NCBI GenBank assembly: GCA_945865485.1
Contig: CAMBEC010000002.1
Location: 2,501-66,500 of the forward strand
DNA: 64,000 nucleotides
Origin: Rickettsia typhi
GTDB taxonomy: Bacteria > Pseudomonadota > Alphaproteobacteria > Rickettsiales > Rickettsiaceae
Direction: 5' to 3'
How positions within the stretch are numbered: the first letter of the stretch is position 1; each line of letters opens with the position of its first letter. Under the pieces are notes generated by a model that was given only the letters and a program-made list of their open reading frames with translations, was not told where the DNA came from and did not search any database. The translations under genes were made by a program, and so were the position numbers. Positions 24,040 to 33,548 of the stretch are shown here, in pieces.

Positions 24040-25572
24040 ATGGCAAAATATGTTTCGCAAAAACTACTTCCTATCTTTCTAGGTATAGGTATCTTAGCCC
24101 CTGCTTATTATATTTATGATGCTTATACAAAGTCTCTAACCCCATCTGTTTTTGAATCATCTGCAAATAGATTAGGGTTTAACGGTTATAAAAAAACAGA
24201 TCAAACTATAAACGCAGCACAACATCAAGAAGCTCTCTTGAAGCAATTTCAAATCGCCGGGTATTTTCAACCAGAAAATTTATGGCATACTATTAACCAT
24301 TTAGGGGTAAAAGATCCTATCACAACTTTTACAAAGATGTATTCTGCTGTAAAAAGATCTAAAGCCGACCAAAGTGATCCTAGTAAATTTAACGCCAAAA
24401 TATTACGCAAGAACCTTGGCAAAGGAACAAACTTAGATGAACAAGATGCGATGGATTTTCTTCTCTATACTGCTCAGAACGCGTTCGGGCGTAAACCAGG
24501 CCAAGAACGCAATGAGTTATCCTATCAAGACTGGATGAATAAATACAAGCAAGATTATTTTGAAGCAGCAAAGATATTACGTCTTATTGATCGAGAAATT
24601 CCGGCCCATAAAGAATATGACGAAGCTTGGATCGCTGGCGCTTCTCGTATTGGTGTATTGACCCGTATTATTGACTACCATTATATATTATCAAAATATG
24701 GAATTAAAATAAAAGGAAAGACAGAAATATTAGCCGGTGAACGCGGACTATGGGCTAACATTGACGGCATTACTCCTATTGTGCGAGATAAGATCATGGA
24801 AGCATACAAAACAAAAAGCGACTTGGATACGATAGATATTTCTCTACCGGTAGGCGAAGATAAAGAACGTGTTGAGGAAGGGAAAGAGTATATAACTAGC
24901 TTGGCAGCACGCTATGGCATAAAGTTAAATCCAACAGCACCATTTATTCAATACACAACAAAGGAAGATTGCCCTCCTGGTCATTTCCCCGCAAGATTAT
25001 ATCCTAACTACGCTGAAGGAGAAAGCAAGAAGTTAACTGAAACTTTGATGTCCCAGGATTTAATTGCTACTTATCTTACAAGCTTAAACACCATTACTAC
25101 AGTGGATACCTTAGCAGAACAACACCTGAGGCCTACTACTTCTAGTACAGCTCGTGATGCTGCCACAAAGTTTGTGAAGCGTATTGCCGATGGAGAATTT
25201 GGAGATCAGAGAGAATTTGTAATTTTATATGAAACAAATAATCCTTATATTGAACGCCAAGAAATTGCTACTCAACGAGAAGTAAACAAAGTGTTGAAAG
25301 CTTACAAATTAGACAAAAGCTATATAATAAAAATTGAAGGTGTAGGCTTTAAATGTAAACAAGACGTCACTACGGTACATTCGGAACTAGCAGCCTTAAT
25401 AGCAGAAAAATGGAAAACGGCTACTGGAGAAAATGTCTCACCAAAACGTCCCATCGAAAAGTTGCTATTTCAAACTCGGGACAATTCTTCTATTACCATA
25501 CCTTGGCCAAATAATTCTGAAGTAGATACCGGAAGAGTGTTCCAAGATTTTTTTGATGAATACCTGTCATAA
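24040..25572 (+). CDS. membrane-anchored protein of unknown function, DUF218/YdcF-like pattern
   Basis: A 510-residue protein with a hydrophobic N-terminal anchor (KLLPIFLGIGILAPAYYI, residues ~8-25) and no lipobox. I do not recognise it firmly. The central part recalls the DUF218/YdcF fold. AWIAGASRIGVLTRIIDYHY followed by KTEILAGERGLW resembles the 'ILGAG...R...ILSGG' start of that fold; LRPTTSSTARDAA resembles its 'E..ST.ENA' step; and FVILYETNNPYIERQEIATQ resembles its 'LVTS..H..RA' strand. YdcF relatives bind nucleotides or act on envelope precursors. The ATG at 24040 has AAGG eight bases upstream and is preferred over an in-frame GTG at 24004. Its neighbour downstream is the degenerate deformylase gene. 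Confidence 0.6.
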   Translation: MAKYVSQKLLPIFLGIGILAPAYYIYDAYTKSLTPSVFESSANRLGFNGYKKTDQTINAAQHQEALLKQFQIAGYFQPENLWHTINHLGVKDPITTFTKMYSAVKRSKADQSDPSKFNAKILRKNLGKGTNLDEQDAMDFLLYTAQNAFGRKPGQERNELSYQDWMNKYKQDYFEAAKILRLIDREIPAHKEYDEAWIAGASRIGVLTRIIDYHYILSKYGIKIKGKTEILAGERGLWANIDGITPIVRDKIMEAYKTKSDLDTIDISLPVGEDKERVEEGKEYITSLAARYGIKLNPTAPFIQYTTKEDCPPGHFPARLYPNYAEGESKKLTETLMSQDLIATYLTSLNTITTVDTLAEQHLRPTTSSTARDAATKFVKRIADGEFGDQREFVILYETNNPYIERQEIATQREVNKVLKAYKLDKSYIIKIEGVGFKCKQDVTTVHSELAALIAEKWKTATGENVSPKRPIEKLLFQTRDNSSITIPWPNNSEVDTGRVFQDFFDEYLS

Positions 25573-25618
25573 ACAGAAATATTAAGCCTTTTAACTCATT
25601 AGATACTTTATTTAATTT

Positions 25619-26131
25619 ATGACTTCATTACCTTTAGTCTATGCTCCTAATAAAATTTTTAAGCAACTAGCTAAGCCCGTTGAACTTGTTAATGACGAAA
25701 TCAGAGTTCTTATTGATCAAATGCTCAGCACTATGTACGTTGAAAAAGCAGTTGGTCTTGGGGCAAATATGGTGGGGGTATTAAAGCGTATTGTTGTTGT
25801 CGATCTGCAAGAAGAAGGCATATTAAAGCCATATATATTTATAAACCCAGAAATCACCTGGCTCTCTAACGAACACCAAACTTTTACCGAAGCATCGGTA
25901 TGTTTTCCAGGTATTGAAGCTAAAATAACCCGCCCCCAATCAATAAAACTTAACTATCTGGATTACGAAGGTAAAAGCAAAGAATTACAAGCAAGTGGAT
26001 ATTTCTCTACTGTAATCCAGCATGAAATCGATTATTTAAATGGCAAAGTATTTCTAGATTATTTATCCAAACTCAAACGCGATACTTTATTAAAAAAGAT
26101 GCAAAAACACATAGGTCTTAATCAACTCTGA
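25619..26131 (+). CDS. peptide deformylase-like protein with lost metal site
   Basis: The 170 residues align along their length with peptide deformylase, which removes the formyl group from new proteins, but the active site is broken. Motif 1 (usually GLAATQ) reads GLGANM, so Gln50 becomes Met51. Motif 2 (EGCLS) reads EASVC, so the metal-ligand Cys90 becomes Ser93 and a Cys appears two residues later. Motif 3 (HExDH) reads HEIDY, so His132 and Glu133 are kept but ligand His136 becomes Tyr139. E. coli numbers are given first in each pair. The fold and the NGKVFLDYLS tail are conserved. Rickettsia carry a comparable 'deformylase-like' second protein. The intact frame indicates a maintained non-deformylase role, perhaps ribosome or substrate binding. 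Confidence 0.85.
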   Translation: MTSLPLVYAPNKIFKQLAKPVELVNDEIRVLIDQMLSTMYVEKAVGLGANMVGVLKRIVVVDLQEEGILKPYIFINPEITWLSNEHQTFTEASVCFPGIEAKITRPQSIKLNYLDYEGKSKELQASGYFSTVIQHEIDYLNGKVFLDYLSKLKRDTLLKKMQKHIGLNQL

Positions 26132-26189
26132 TCGAATTAAGCATTCTATGCCCGACTTATGCCAAATCTATATTTTACAATAACTATTT

Positions 26190-27719
26190 TTAATGGGTTC
26201 TGTTCAGCAATTTCACATAATCATCTCGAAGCAACTTAACTCCTAGAATCCATACTAAGCAAACAACAACAAAAACAAACATTAAAAATCCTGCTATATC
26301 TTCATGATTAGCGGCAGGAAAAATAGTAAAACTAATCATTTGAACTAAAGCTCCAACAGACTTGCCTAGCTTTGCCCCTAGTACGTCGACTGCTGCCTTG
26401 CCTTTAGTTTTCATCTCTTGATCTAAAGGAATATAAACCATCTCTTTTGTTGCATCAAACATGGAATATTTTACTCCTTTACCAAGTACGTTTTGAGCGC
26501 TACCAACAAACACTATTATTGCTAGGGGAGCAAACGCAGTTAAACTTGGTAGAAGATAATCCAACTTTCCTTCTATGAGAACAAAGGTAAAGAAAGTGGA
26601 CCCTACTAGAAGAAACATGAGAGGAGTCAATACAGCTCCCCAAAACCATCCACAACGCCTTACAATAATATTACCAATAAATATAAAGCCTAATGTAGCA
26701 ATACCAGTCCAAAATAATACATTTCCATGATATGCCATGAAATCTTTTGTAGCTGGATATAAAGCCTTTGCTCTTGACATCCATAACCCTTCAATAAGGT
26801 TTACTACTGTACTATAAGATACCATAAGGATACAAATTAGCGCCAGATACTTCGATGTAAAAACCATTTTAGTACTTTGTCTTAGGGTCAATTTGAGAAT
26901 GTCTGTTCTTTTATTTTTATGTATTATCCCTTTTAATGTTTCAATGTTTTTTACCTCAATATACTTATGCAGCAAAAGGCATACTATACCTGAAATAGTA
27001 ATCAATATAGTCATTGATTTTAATACTACTTCTGAGCTATCGCTGATCATAGAAAATAAAGGGAGTAAAAAATGTTGCCCTTGGGTAAAATAAATAATTA
27101 TTGCTCCTGAAAGAAGCAAGTTTAACTGGCCAAATAATCCAAAGAAAATATAGAATCTTTGTGCTTCCTCTGTCTTAGTCACTTTATTTGCTAGTTGCCA
27201 AAAAAATAAGAAAAATACTATTACTGTCCATAATTCACCCATAATATAAAATAATACAAAACTCCACTTGCCCCACATCACAATAAACCACTTTAAATGA
27301 GGGAACAAATTTACGTAATGTTCTACAACAACTGGGTCAGGGTGGAAAAACTCTTTATTTGGGAAAATAATAAATGCAAAAGCGGCAAAAAATATCAGAA
27401 AAATTGACACAATAATCCTAAAAACCTGCTCGGTAGTCATAACGTTACACATCTTTGTATATAATATAACGAACAATATACCCATAGGCATTTCGCCCCA
27501 AAGTTTTATAAAGCTTAAAACTTCTGTTCCAATCATCGTAACTATAAAGCCATCCTTTAGACTCCGCACCAAGTTTTGCGTAAGCAAAATAAACAACATC
27601 AGGAAGGCCATTGGAAAGAATTTTAGCAATTCGTATGACCTAACTGGCCAAACGGCAAACCGCACTTTACTATGTCTTAATTTTGCTACCCAACTAATTG
27701 ATTCAGAGACTTTATCCAC
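26190..27719 (-). CDS. tlc: ATP/ADP translocase (nucleotide transporter of the Tlc family)
   Basis: A 509-residue inner-membrane carrier with about twelve helices that belongs to the TLC family of obligate intracellular bacteria and plastids. These carriers exchange host ATP for bacterial ADP or import other nucleotides. Landmarks are an N-terminal [40 protein letters not shown], the loop [23 protein letters not shown], and [20 protein letters not shown] near the C-terminus, all of which recur in rickettsial Tlc proteins. Rickettsia have five paralogues with different nucleotide preferences, and which one this is cannot be decided here. It is a lone gene, divergent from a methyltransferase. 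Confidence 0.95.
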   Translation of the reverse strand: MDKVSESISWVAKLRHSKVRFAVWPVRSYELLKFFPMAFLMLFILLTQNLVRSLKDGFIVTMIGTEVLSFIKLWGEMPMGILFVILYTKMCNVMTTEQVFRIIVSIFLIFFAAFAFIIFPNKEFFHPDPVVVEHYVNLFPHLKWFIVMWGKWSFVLFYIMGELWTVIVFFLFFWQLANKVTKTEEAQRFYIFFGLFGQLNLLLSGAIIIYFTQGQHFLLPLFSMISDSSEVVLKSMTILITISGIVCLLLHKYIEVKNIETLKGIIHKNKRTDILKLTLRQSTKMVFTSKYLALICILMVSYSTVVNLIEGLWMSRAKALYPATKDFMAYHGNVLFWTGIATLGFIFIGNIIVRRCGWFWGAVLTPLMFLLVGSTFFTFVLIEGKLDYLLPSLTAFAPLAIIVFVGSAQNVLGKGVKYSMFDATKEMVYIPLDQEMKTKGKAAVDVLGAKLGKSVGALVQMISFTIFPAANHEDIAGFLMFVFVVVCLVWILGVKLLRDDYVKLLNRTH

Positions 27720-27872
27720 CGCACGCTTTCCTTAAAATTAAATTACTTGATGTACGCTAGTGCAAGAAACATTACATGTCAACGTAGTGCATAATAAAAA
27801 ATATTTCAGTATCTTACCAAAAAATGTAATAATGGAGAAAACCAATATGCTTGAATAAAATATAGTCACTTT

Positions 27873-28586
27873 ATGATATTAGATAATAAAAGTAAGACCC
27901 CAGGTTTATATGCAGATTTATATTCGAATTTTAAATTTTCAGGAACACCTTATCTGTCATATAGAGATATGCCTAACATCCTAAACAAACATGTTCAGGG
28001 TAAAAATGTTTTGGATTATGGATGTGGTAGCGGTGAATCTACCTTATTCCTAAAATCGCTAGATTATAACGTCACTTCAGTTGATATAAATGAAAGAATG
28101 TTATCTATAGTACAAGCAAAAGATCCGCTAGGCAAATATGTTAAAATAAATAGTGGTGTAATACCCTTTGATGATGATAGCTTCGATTTAGTTTTCTGTA
28201 GCTTTGTTTTGCTAGAAATCTCTACAAAAGACGAGATATTAAATATAGTTCGGGAAATTCACAGGGTACTAAAGAAAAACGGAATTTTTATATCACTTTC
28301 TGCAAGTGATCATACATATAATCATGACTGGCTTACACTAAATACAAATTTTCCAGAAAATAAAAATATTGCAAGTGGCGCAAAAGTGAAAATAGAGTTC
28401 AGAGATATAAATCTTACAATTGATGATTATTTTTGGACCGAAAAAGACTATAGGGAAATTTTTCAGAAAGCCGGGCTAGTTGTCGTTGAGGTGCATAATC
28501 CTCTAGGTAAAGATGACGATGGTTATGAATGGAAAGATGAAAAAATTATATCGCCAAGTTCAATTATTGTCTGTAATAAACACTAA
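27873..28586 (+). CDS. class I SAM-dependent methyltransferase
   Basis: A 237-residue protein with the Rossmann methyltransferase order. Motif I is VLDYGCGSGESTLF (near residues 46-59), the acidic end of beta-2 is VTSVDINERML, motif II/III is PFDDDSFDLVFCSFVLLEIS, then REIHRVLKKNGIFIS. It belongs to the Methyltransf_11 group. The substrate cannot be read from the sequence; small-molecule, quinone and protein substrates all occur in this group. It sits alone between divergent tlc and the convergent secreted beta protein. The C-terminal acidic EWKDEKIISPSS region is unremarkable. Confidence 0.85.
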   Translation: MILDNKSKTPGLYADLYSNFKFSGTPYLSYRDMPNILNKHVQGKNVLDYGCGSGESTLFLKSLDYNVTSVDINERMLSIVQAKDPLGKYVKINSGVIPFDDDSFDLVFCSFVLLEISTKDEILNIVREIHRVLKKNGIFISLSASDHTYNHDWLTLNTNFPENKNIASGAKVKIEFRDINLTIDDYFWTEKDYREIFQKAGLVVVEVHNPLGKDDDGYEWKDEKIISPSSIIVCNKH

Positions 28587-28728
28587 AGCTAAATATCAAT
28601 TTGACTCAAACCGCCAAACAATCAAAACCAATATGTTCCCCGGTATCGCACACTAGACACGACAAAGGCCAATCTTTAACATGAGTAAAAAAGCTTTACA
28701 TCGCCTCCTCTCTACTCTTCTAAAGAAA

Positions 28729-29337
28729 TTATTTTTTTAGTGTTGCTCCAGCTATTTTACCTTTCACTACAGAATCTTTACTCATCTCTATTATTCCTTT
28801 TCCAGATTTAAAAATAACGTCTCCAGAAATAACTGTTTTGTCTAAAATTAGTGTTTGCTCCTTTCCTTTACGACCATTTACAGTAAGATTGCTTAGCTTA
28901 CTATCTACAAGACTAATATGACTAGAATTGACTTCTAAATCTTTAATATCTCCATGCTTTATATTGATACCGCCAGTAACTTGCATTTTCTTTTTTACTA
29001 CAAGTTCACTAACGTCAATAGCACCCATAACAGACAAATTGTCACAAACTATTTTCTCTGCACTAAATGGCCCAACAATTTTAAGATTTACAAAAACCCC
29101 ATTTTTGCTATTCTCAACCGGACCATGAACTTCAGCATCTTCTTCTACTAAGAGATTTGAAAATTGTAATGGCCCATTTACGTTCAATTTCTTTACCTTA
29201 ATCTCCTGTAAATTCGCTGTCCCATTAATCGTTACATCTTGGTAGCTCTTATCAGATAATTTGGTTGTTCCATTAAAAACATCTGCCCTTGATATGCTAC
29301 TAAATAGAATTAAGCTTAATAGGAAAATTTTCTTCAT
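28729..29337 (-). CDS. secreted repetitive beta-strand protein (bactofilin-like pattern)
   Basis: A 202-residue exported protein. MKKIFLLSLILFSSISRADV is a signal peptide with a likely cut after SRA. The mature part is a run of short hydrophobic beta strands spaced 8-10 residues apart (DVTINGTANLQEIKVKKLNV, then LKIVGPFSAEKIVCDNLSVMG). They alternate polar and aliphatic residues with frequent Asn-Gly turns, as in right-handed beta-helices and bactofilin-type polymers. A single Cys is visible. Bactofilins are normally cytosolic and lack a signal peptide, so this is either a periplasmic relative or an independent beta-solenoid. Function is unknown. Its 3' end faces the methyltransferase gene. 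Confidence 0.6.
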   Translation of the reverse strand: MKKIFLLSLILFSSISRADVFNGTTKLSDKSYQDVTINGTANLQEIKVKKLNVNGPLQFSNLLVEEDAEVHGPVENSKNGVFVNLKIVGPFSAEKIVCDNLSVMGAIDVSELVVKKKMQVTGGINIKHGDIKDLEVNSSHISLVDSKLSNLTVNGRKGKEQTLILDKTVISGDVIFKSGKGIIEMSKDSVVKGKIAGATLKK

Positions 29338-29510
29338 AGTATTTTACCTTCAAATATATTGTTAGCTACATCATACCAGTTAAGTATACCTACTTTACTA
29401 AACCTAGGGCATACAAGTTTAATGTAAAAATCCTATATTTAATGATTCTGTGGCTTCCTTGTTTTGCTTATCGATATATTTTTGTATAAGTGATGACCAT
29501 AATTACAACA

Positions 29511-31283
29511 CTACCTTCTTTGATCTAATAAAAAACCACCGACTTGAGCTTCCCAAAGAGTTTTATATATTCCATTCATAGCTAGTAATTCAGTATGAGT
29601 GCCATCTTCAACAATTTTACCCATGTCAAATACAAGAATACGATCCATATGCAAAAGTGTTGATAGACGATGAGCAATCACAATTGTTGTTTTACCCTGC
29701 ATAAGATCCCATAGACTTTGCTGAATATCACTTTCAACAACAGAATCAAGAGCAGACGTAGCTTCGTCTAAAATTAAAATAGGTGCATTTTTTAGAATAG
29801 CTCTTGCTATAGCAATTCTCTGACGCTGGCCACCTGAAAGCTTTACACCTCTTTCGCCAACAAGTGAATTATAGCCTTGTGGTAGTTTAACAATAAATTC
29901 ATGTGCATGCGCTTTTTTGGCAGCCTCAACCACGGAATCATCATTAGCGTCGATACGTCCATAGCGAATATTTTCTATCAGAGTTCGATGAAACAATGAT
30001 GGATCTTGAGGAATCATGGCAATATTCTTACGAAGACTATCTTGGGTACATTCACGAATATCTTGTCCATCAATTAGTAGACGCCCCCCGCTTACATCGT
30101 AGAGCCTCAAAATGAGATTCACAAAGGTTGATTTTCCGCTACCTGAATAACCTACTAAACCCACTTTTTGCCCGGCTTCAATTATGATTGATTTGTTATG
30201 GAATAAAGGTGTTACTCCTTTGTAATGAAATAATACTCTGTCAAAAGAAATAGTACCTTTATCTACTTTTAACTCATAAGCTCCTGGCAAATCTTGAAAT
30301 TCTGGTTTATCTAAAACGATTTTTAGGGCTTGAGTAATACGACCTAGTAACTTTGAAAATTCTGAAAAATCCTTTGTTAGCTCCCAGAAAAAATCAGCAA
30401 TTGAAATATTAATAAGTAAGACAACAGCAAAATCTCCTACTGTAATCCAACCTTCTTCCCTACCTTTGATCAGGAAATAAAAATTGAATGATTGTAATAT
30501 GAGAGAAGAAACTGAAATATAGATCCACATCCAAAGATATGCCCATTCTAGTTGCCGCTCAGCATTAACCGCATCTTGGAAAACACCACCTAAAGATTTT
30601 TGCTCTTGCGATTTAGCACTAAATAATCGTACAGATAAAATATTTGATAAAACATCAACAAGATTGCCCGTAATAGTTGAAGCAGATTCTGACCACTTAA
30701 TAGCTAAAACACTTATGTGTTTCGAATAAATCCACGCCCCCGTAATCAAAACTACTGCCCATATTAGCATGCCAAGAGCAAAGTGAATATTTACTTGCCA
30801 TAAAGTAATAATGGCTATGCATAAAGCTAATCCGTGGCTAAAAAATCGATCAATAACAATTCTTACAATTGCCGGAACAGAACTTGTTAAATCATTGACT
30901 TTATTAGTCAAACTGCCTGAAAAATTATTTTGGTAAAAATTTTGGCTTTTATCAACCAACAACTCTAAAGCATCGTTGGCTATTTTTGCACGCAGAGCTG
31001 GAATCATTTTAATCTCAACAAAATAATTATAAAGACGAAATGACATAGAAAGTAAGAGATATAGCCCGAGATAGAAAATAATAGGCACTATTAAATTAAC
31101 AAAAATATTATGTTGCTCACTAGAAGCTAAACGGTTTAAAATAACTTTTAATAAATATGCTCTAAGCGAAAGATCTACTGCCCATATTACCGCCGCCATT
31201 ACCATGCTAAATATTGGTAAAGGAAAAGGTTTTATGGCTTTAACAATATAAGTTAAAATTTGTTTTGCTGAGATGTTATTCAT
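29511..31283 (-). CDS. ABC exporter, fused permease-ATPase (MsbA-like), second copy
   Basis: A 590-residue half exporter with six helices at about 20-300. The ATPase domain has Walker A GYSGSGKST, signature LSGGQRQRIA, Walker B APILILDEATSALD, and the H-loop VIAHRLSTLLHMDRI. It shares whole phrases with the exporter at 20114-21901, including the D-loop to H-loop region, so the two are ancient paralogues in one genome. Substrate is unknown; lipid A core or a peptide is possible. The gene stands alone. Between its start and the 3' end of fumC lies a ~230-bp gap with a short palindrome. Confidence 0.92.
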   Translation of the reverse strand: MNNISAKQILTYIVKAIKPFPLPIFSMVMAAVIWAVDLSLRAYLLKVILNRLASSEQHNIFVNLIVPIIFYLGLYLLLSMSFRLYNYFVEIKMIPALRAKIANDALELLVDKSQNFYQNNFSGSLTNKVNDLTSSVPAIVRIVIDRFFSHGLALCIAIITLWQVNIHFALGMLIWAVVLITGAWIYSKHISVLAIKWSESASTITGNLVDVLSNILSVRLFSAKSQEQKSLGGVFQDAVNAERQLEWAYLWMWIYISVSSLILQSFNFYFLIKGREEGWITVGDFAVVLLINISIADFFWELTKDFSEFSKLLGRITQALKIVLDKPEFQDLPGAYELKVDKGTISFDRVLFHYKGVTPLFHNKSIIIEAGQKVGLVGYSGSGKSTFVNLILRLYDVSGGRLLIDGQDIRECTQDSLRKNIAMIPQDPSLFHRTLIENIRYGRIDANDDSVVEAAKKAHAHEFIVKLPQGYNSLVGERGVKLSGGQRQRIAIARAILKNAPILILDEATSALDSVVESDIQQSLWDLMQGKTTIVIAHRLSTLLHMDRILVFDMGKIVEDGTHTELLAMNGIYKTLWEAQVGGFLLDQRR

Positions 31284-31389
31284 AGGTTTTCCTTAGTGTT
31301 TCTTCTATTATTATAGCGAAACACATTAAATTAGGCTATTAAATCCCACGTTACCGTCTGGCAAGCAACTTTTTCAAGCATCGCCATCC

Positions 31390-31478
31390 CAGGATACAAG
31401 TCATTCTGAACTTGATTCAGGATCTCATCCCAGAAGAACTAGATACCGAATCAACCACGGCATGACTGTTGTATCCCA
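31390..31478. repeat. short TCATTCTGAAC-type palindromic repeat
   Basis: The outer arms are GGATACAAGTCAT (from 31392) and ATGACTGTTGTATCC (ending near 31476), inverted with one extra base. Inside is TTCTGAACTTGATTCAGGA, itself a small palindrome. It lies between fumC and the ABC exporter and has no coding potential. Confidence 0.6.
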
Positions 31479-31515
31479 AACTCAGTTTAATTAGTGTAAG
31501 TTTATTTAAGGTTAG

Positions 31516-32898
31516 CTACACCATGTTTTCTGGCACAACATATTTATCGAAATCTTCTGAAGATATAAGTTTCAAGGCAATTGCCGCTTCTTTTAGCGTC
31601 GTACCTTCACTATATGCTTTTTTGGCAATTTTTGCCGCATTATCATAACCAACATGAGGATTCAGCGCGGTAACCAGCATCAAAGACTGATCACGCAATA
31701 GATTAATGCGCTCAATGTTTGGCTCTATATCGTCTATGCAATGATCAACCAGACTTATTATTGCATCACTGAGTAAGTTAATCGAATGAATAACATTCTG
31801 AATTATCAACGGTTTAAATACATTAAGCTCGAAATGACCATTACTTCCACCAATAGTAACAGCCATATGATTACCCATCACCTGTGCTGCTACCATTGTC
31901 ATGGCTTCACACTGCGTTGGGTTAACTTTCCCCGGCATAATTGATGATCCAGGTTCGTTTTCCGGTAGTTTAAGCTCGCCCAGGCCGCACCTTGGGCCAG
32001 ACCCAAGCAACCGTATGTCATTTGCGATCTTCATCATGCTAACAGCCAGAGTATTCAACGTGCCAGAAAATTCAACCAAAGCATCGTTGCAAGCAAGAGC
32101 CTCGAACTTATTTGGCGCAGTTTTAAAGTCATAGCCAGTAAAGTTCGAAACTTCCTCAGCAAATTTTTCTGCAAAACCAGCTTTGCAATTAATGCCTGTT
32201 CCAACAGCTGTTCCACCTTGAGCTAAATAATGAACTCTTGCTAATGAATGCTCAACTCTTTCGATACCAAGCTGAATTTGACAAGCATAACCAGAAAATT
32301 CTTGTCCAAGAGTTACTGGGGTTGCATCCTGCAAATGGGTTCTGCCAATTTTTACAATAGACTTCCATTGTTTTGCCTTAGTATCAAGGCTCTCATATAT
32401 TTTTTTTAGTGCAGGAATTAATTTTTCGTTGGCCCCAAGCACCGTCGCTATATGCATCGCCGTGGGGAATGAGTCGTTCGATGACTGCCCCATATTAACA
32501 TGATCGTTCGGATGAACTGGAGATTTACCACCTTTTTTGTTAGTTAATTTTTCATTCGCAATCCCTGCAATTACTTCATTAACATTCATATTTGATTGAG
32601 TACCAGAACCTGTCTGCCAAACGACTAGCGGAAAATTATCGTCAAACTCTCCCCCTAGGATACGATCAGCCGATTCCACAATTGCATCAGTTAACTCTTT
32701 ATTTAGCACGCCTAAGTTTGTATGAACTATTGCCGCAGATCTCTTGATAATGGTTAAAGCTCGAATTACTTCTTGCGGCATTTTCTGAGCAGCAATTTTA
32801 AAGTTATTAATAGAACGCTGAGTTTGAGCTCCCCAATAATATTGGTTTTCTACTTTAACTTCACCCATGGAATCAGTTTCAATCCGATAGTCACTCAT
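31516..32898 (-). CDS. fumC: class II fumarate hydratase
   Basis: Fumarase C interconverts fumarate and L-malate in the TCA cycle as an iron-independent tetramer in the cytosol. The 460 residues match the family. [20 protein letters not shown] opens it, [16 protein letters not shown] is the substrate-binding A-site stretch, [20 protein letters not shown] follows, and the family signature [16 protein letters not shown] contains the catalytic Ser loop. The gene is the last of six on the minus strand after pdhA, pdhB, pdhC, lpdA and chpT. Its start lies nine bases after the chpT stop, so co-transcription with pyruvate dehydrogenase is likely. Confidence 0.96.
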   Translation of the reverse strand: MSDYRIETDSMGEVKVENQYYWGAQTQRSINNFKIAAQKMPQEVIRALTIIKRSAAIVHTNLGVLNKELTDAIVESADRILGGEFDDNFPLVVWQTGSGTQSNMNVNEVIAGIANEKLTNKKGGKSPVHPNDHVNMGQSSNDSFPTAMHIATVLGANEKLIPALKKIYESLDTKAKQWKSIVKIGRTHLQDATPVTLGQEFSGYACQIQLGIERVEHSLARVHYLAQGGTAVGTGINCKAGFAEKFAEEVSNFTGYDFKTAPNKFEALACNDALVEFSGTLNTLAVSMMKIANDIRLLGSGPRCGLGELKLPENEPGSSIMPGKVNPTQCEAMTMVAAQVMGNHMAVTIGGSNGHFELNVFKPLIIQNVIHSINLLSDAIISLVDHCIDDIEPNIERINLLRDQSLMLVTALNPHVGYDNAAKIAKKAYSEGTTLKEAAIALKLISSEDFDKYVVPENMV

Positions 32899-32907
32899 AA
32901 CATTTCT

Positions 32908-33531
32908 CTAACTCTTTATAACAAAATACTCCGTAGATCCAACATTTTTACTTATCGATAACTTATAACCATACTCACTACATATATTGCTTGCGTAGTG
33001 TTCACGACAGTTTGTTATAGTAAGTGGCTCAGCAACACCACCATTTAAAACAACAAAAGATCCATGCTTCAAATGAAAATTTCGGCCATTACTCTGAATT
33101 TTAAATAATGTATCATTTTCCTCGTGAATATATAAATCAATTGAGCCTTCAGACCCAATATTTTCTGAAGCAATAGAAACTAAACAATAGGCAACTTTAG
33201 CCATATGAGCATTCACTGATAACAACTCACCCATTATATGAGCGTTAAATTTGATTTTAGACTCGTCAAAGAAATTCTTCAACAAATCTACTATATCAAT
33301 TATACTTAGCCTTGATTCATTCTCAACTAATCCATAAGTGCTACGAAAAAATTTAATACGTTTGACTAAGTTTTTTGATTCTTGTAATACCAAATCTTTG
33401 GCCTGATTTCCGATGGTTTTATTATCGCTATCAAGTAAACCAAGGCAGTTATCAATTGTACCAATTGAACCTGCTAAATCATGACAAATCTTTGAACCTA
33501 AAGCCTGAATAAGTTTTAAAGTGTCGGACAT
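32908..33531 (-). CDS. chpT: ChpT-type histidine phosphotransferase
   Basis: A 207-residue protein with an N-terminal two-helix dimerisation hairpin. LGSKICHDLAGSIGTIDNCL carries the probable phospho-accepting His17, and LVKRIKFFRSTYG forms helix 2. A degenerate Bergerat-like domain follows and lacks clear ATP-binding boxes. This is the ChpT pattern. In alphaproteobacteria ChpT passes phosphate from the hybrid kinase CckA to the regulators CtrA and CpdR, controlling cell-cycle and developmental genes. The kinase and CtrA genes are not in the window. Its place between lpdA (17 bases upstream) and fumC (nine bases downstream) couples a cell-cycle relay protein to the pyruvate dehydrogenase operon. 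Confidence 0.85.
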   Translation of the reverse strand: MSDTLKLIQALGSKICHDLAGSIGTIDNCLGLLDSDNKTIGNQAKDLVLQESKNLVKRIKFFRSTYGLVENESRLSIIDIVDLLKNFFDESKIKFNAHIMGELLSVNAHMAKVAYCLVSIASENIGSEGSIDLYIHEENDTLFKIQSNGRNFHLKHGSFVVLNGGVAEPLTITNCREHYASNICSEYGYKLSISKNVGSTEYFVIKS

Positions 33532-33548
33532 ATGTTTACTATATACTT

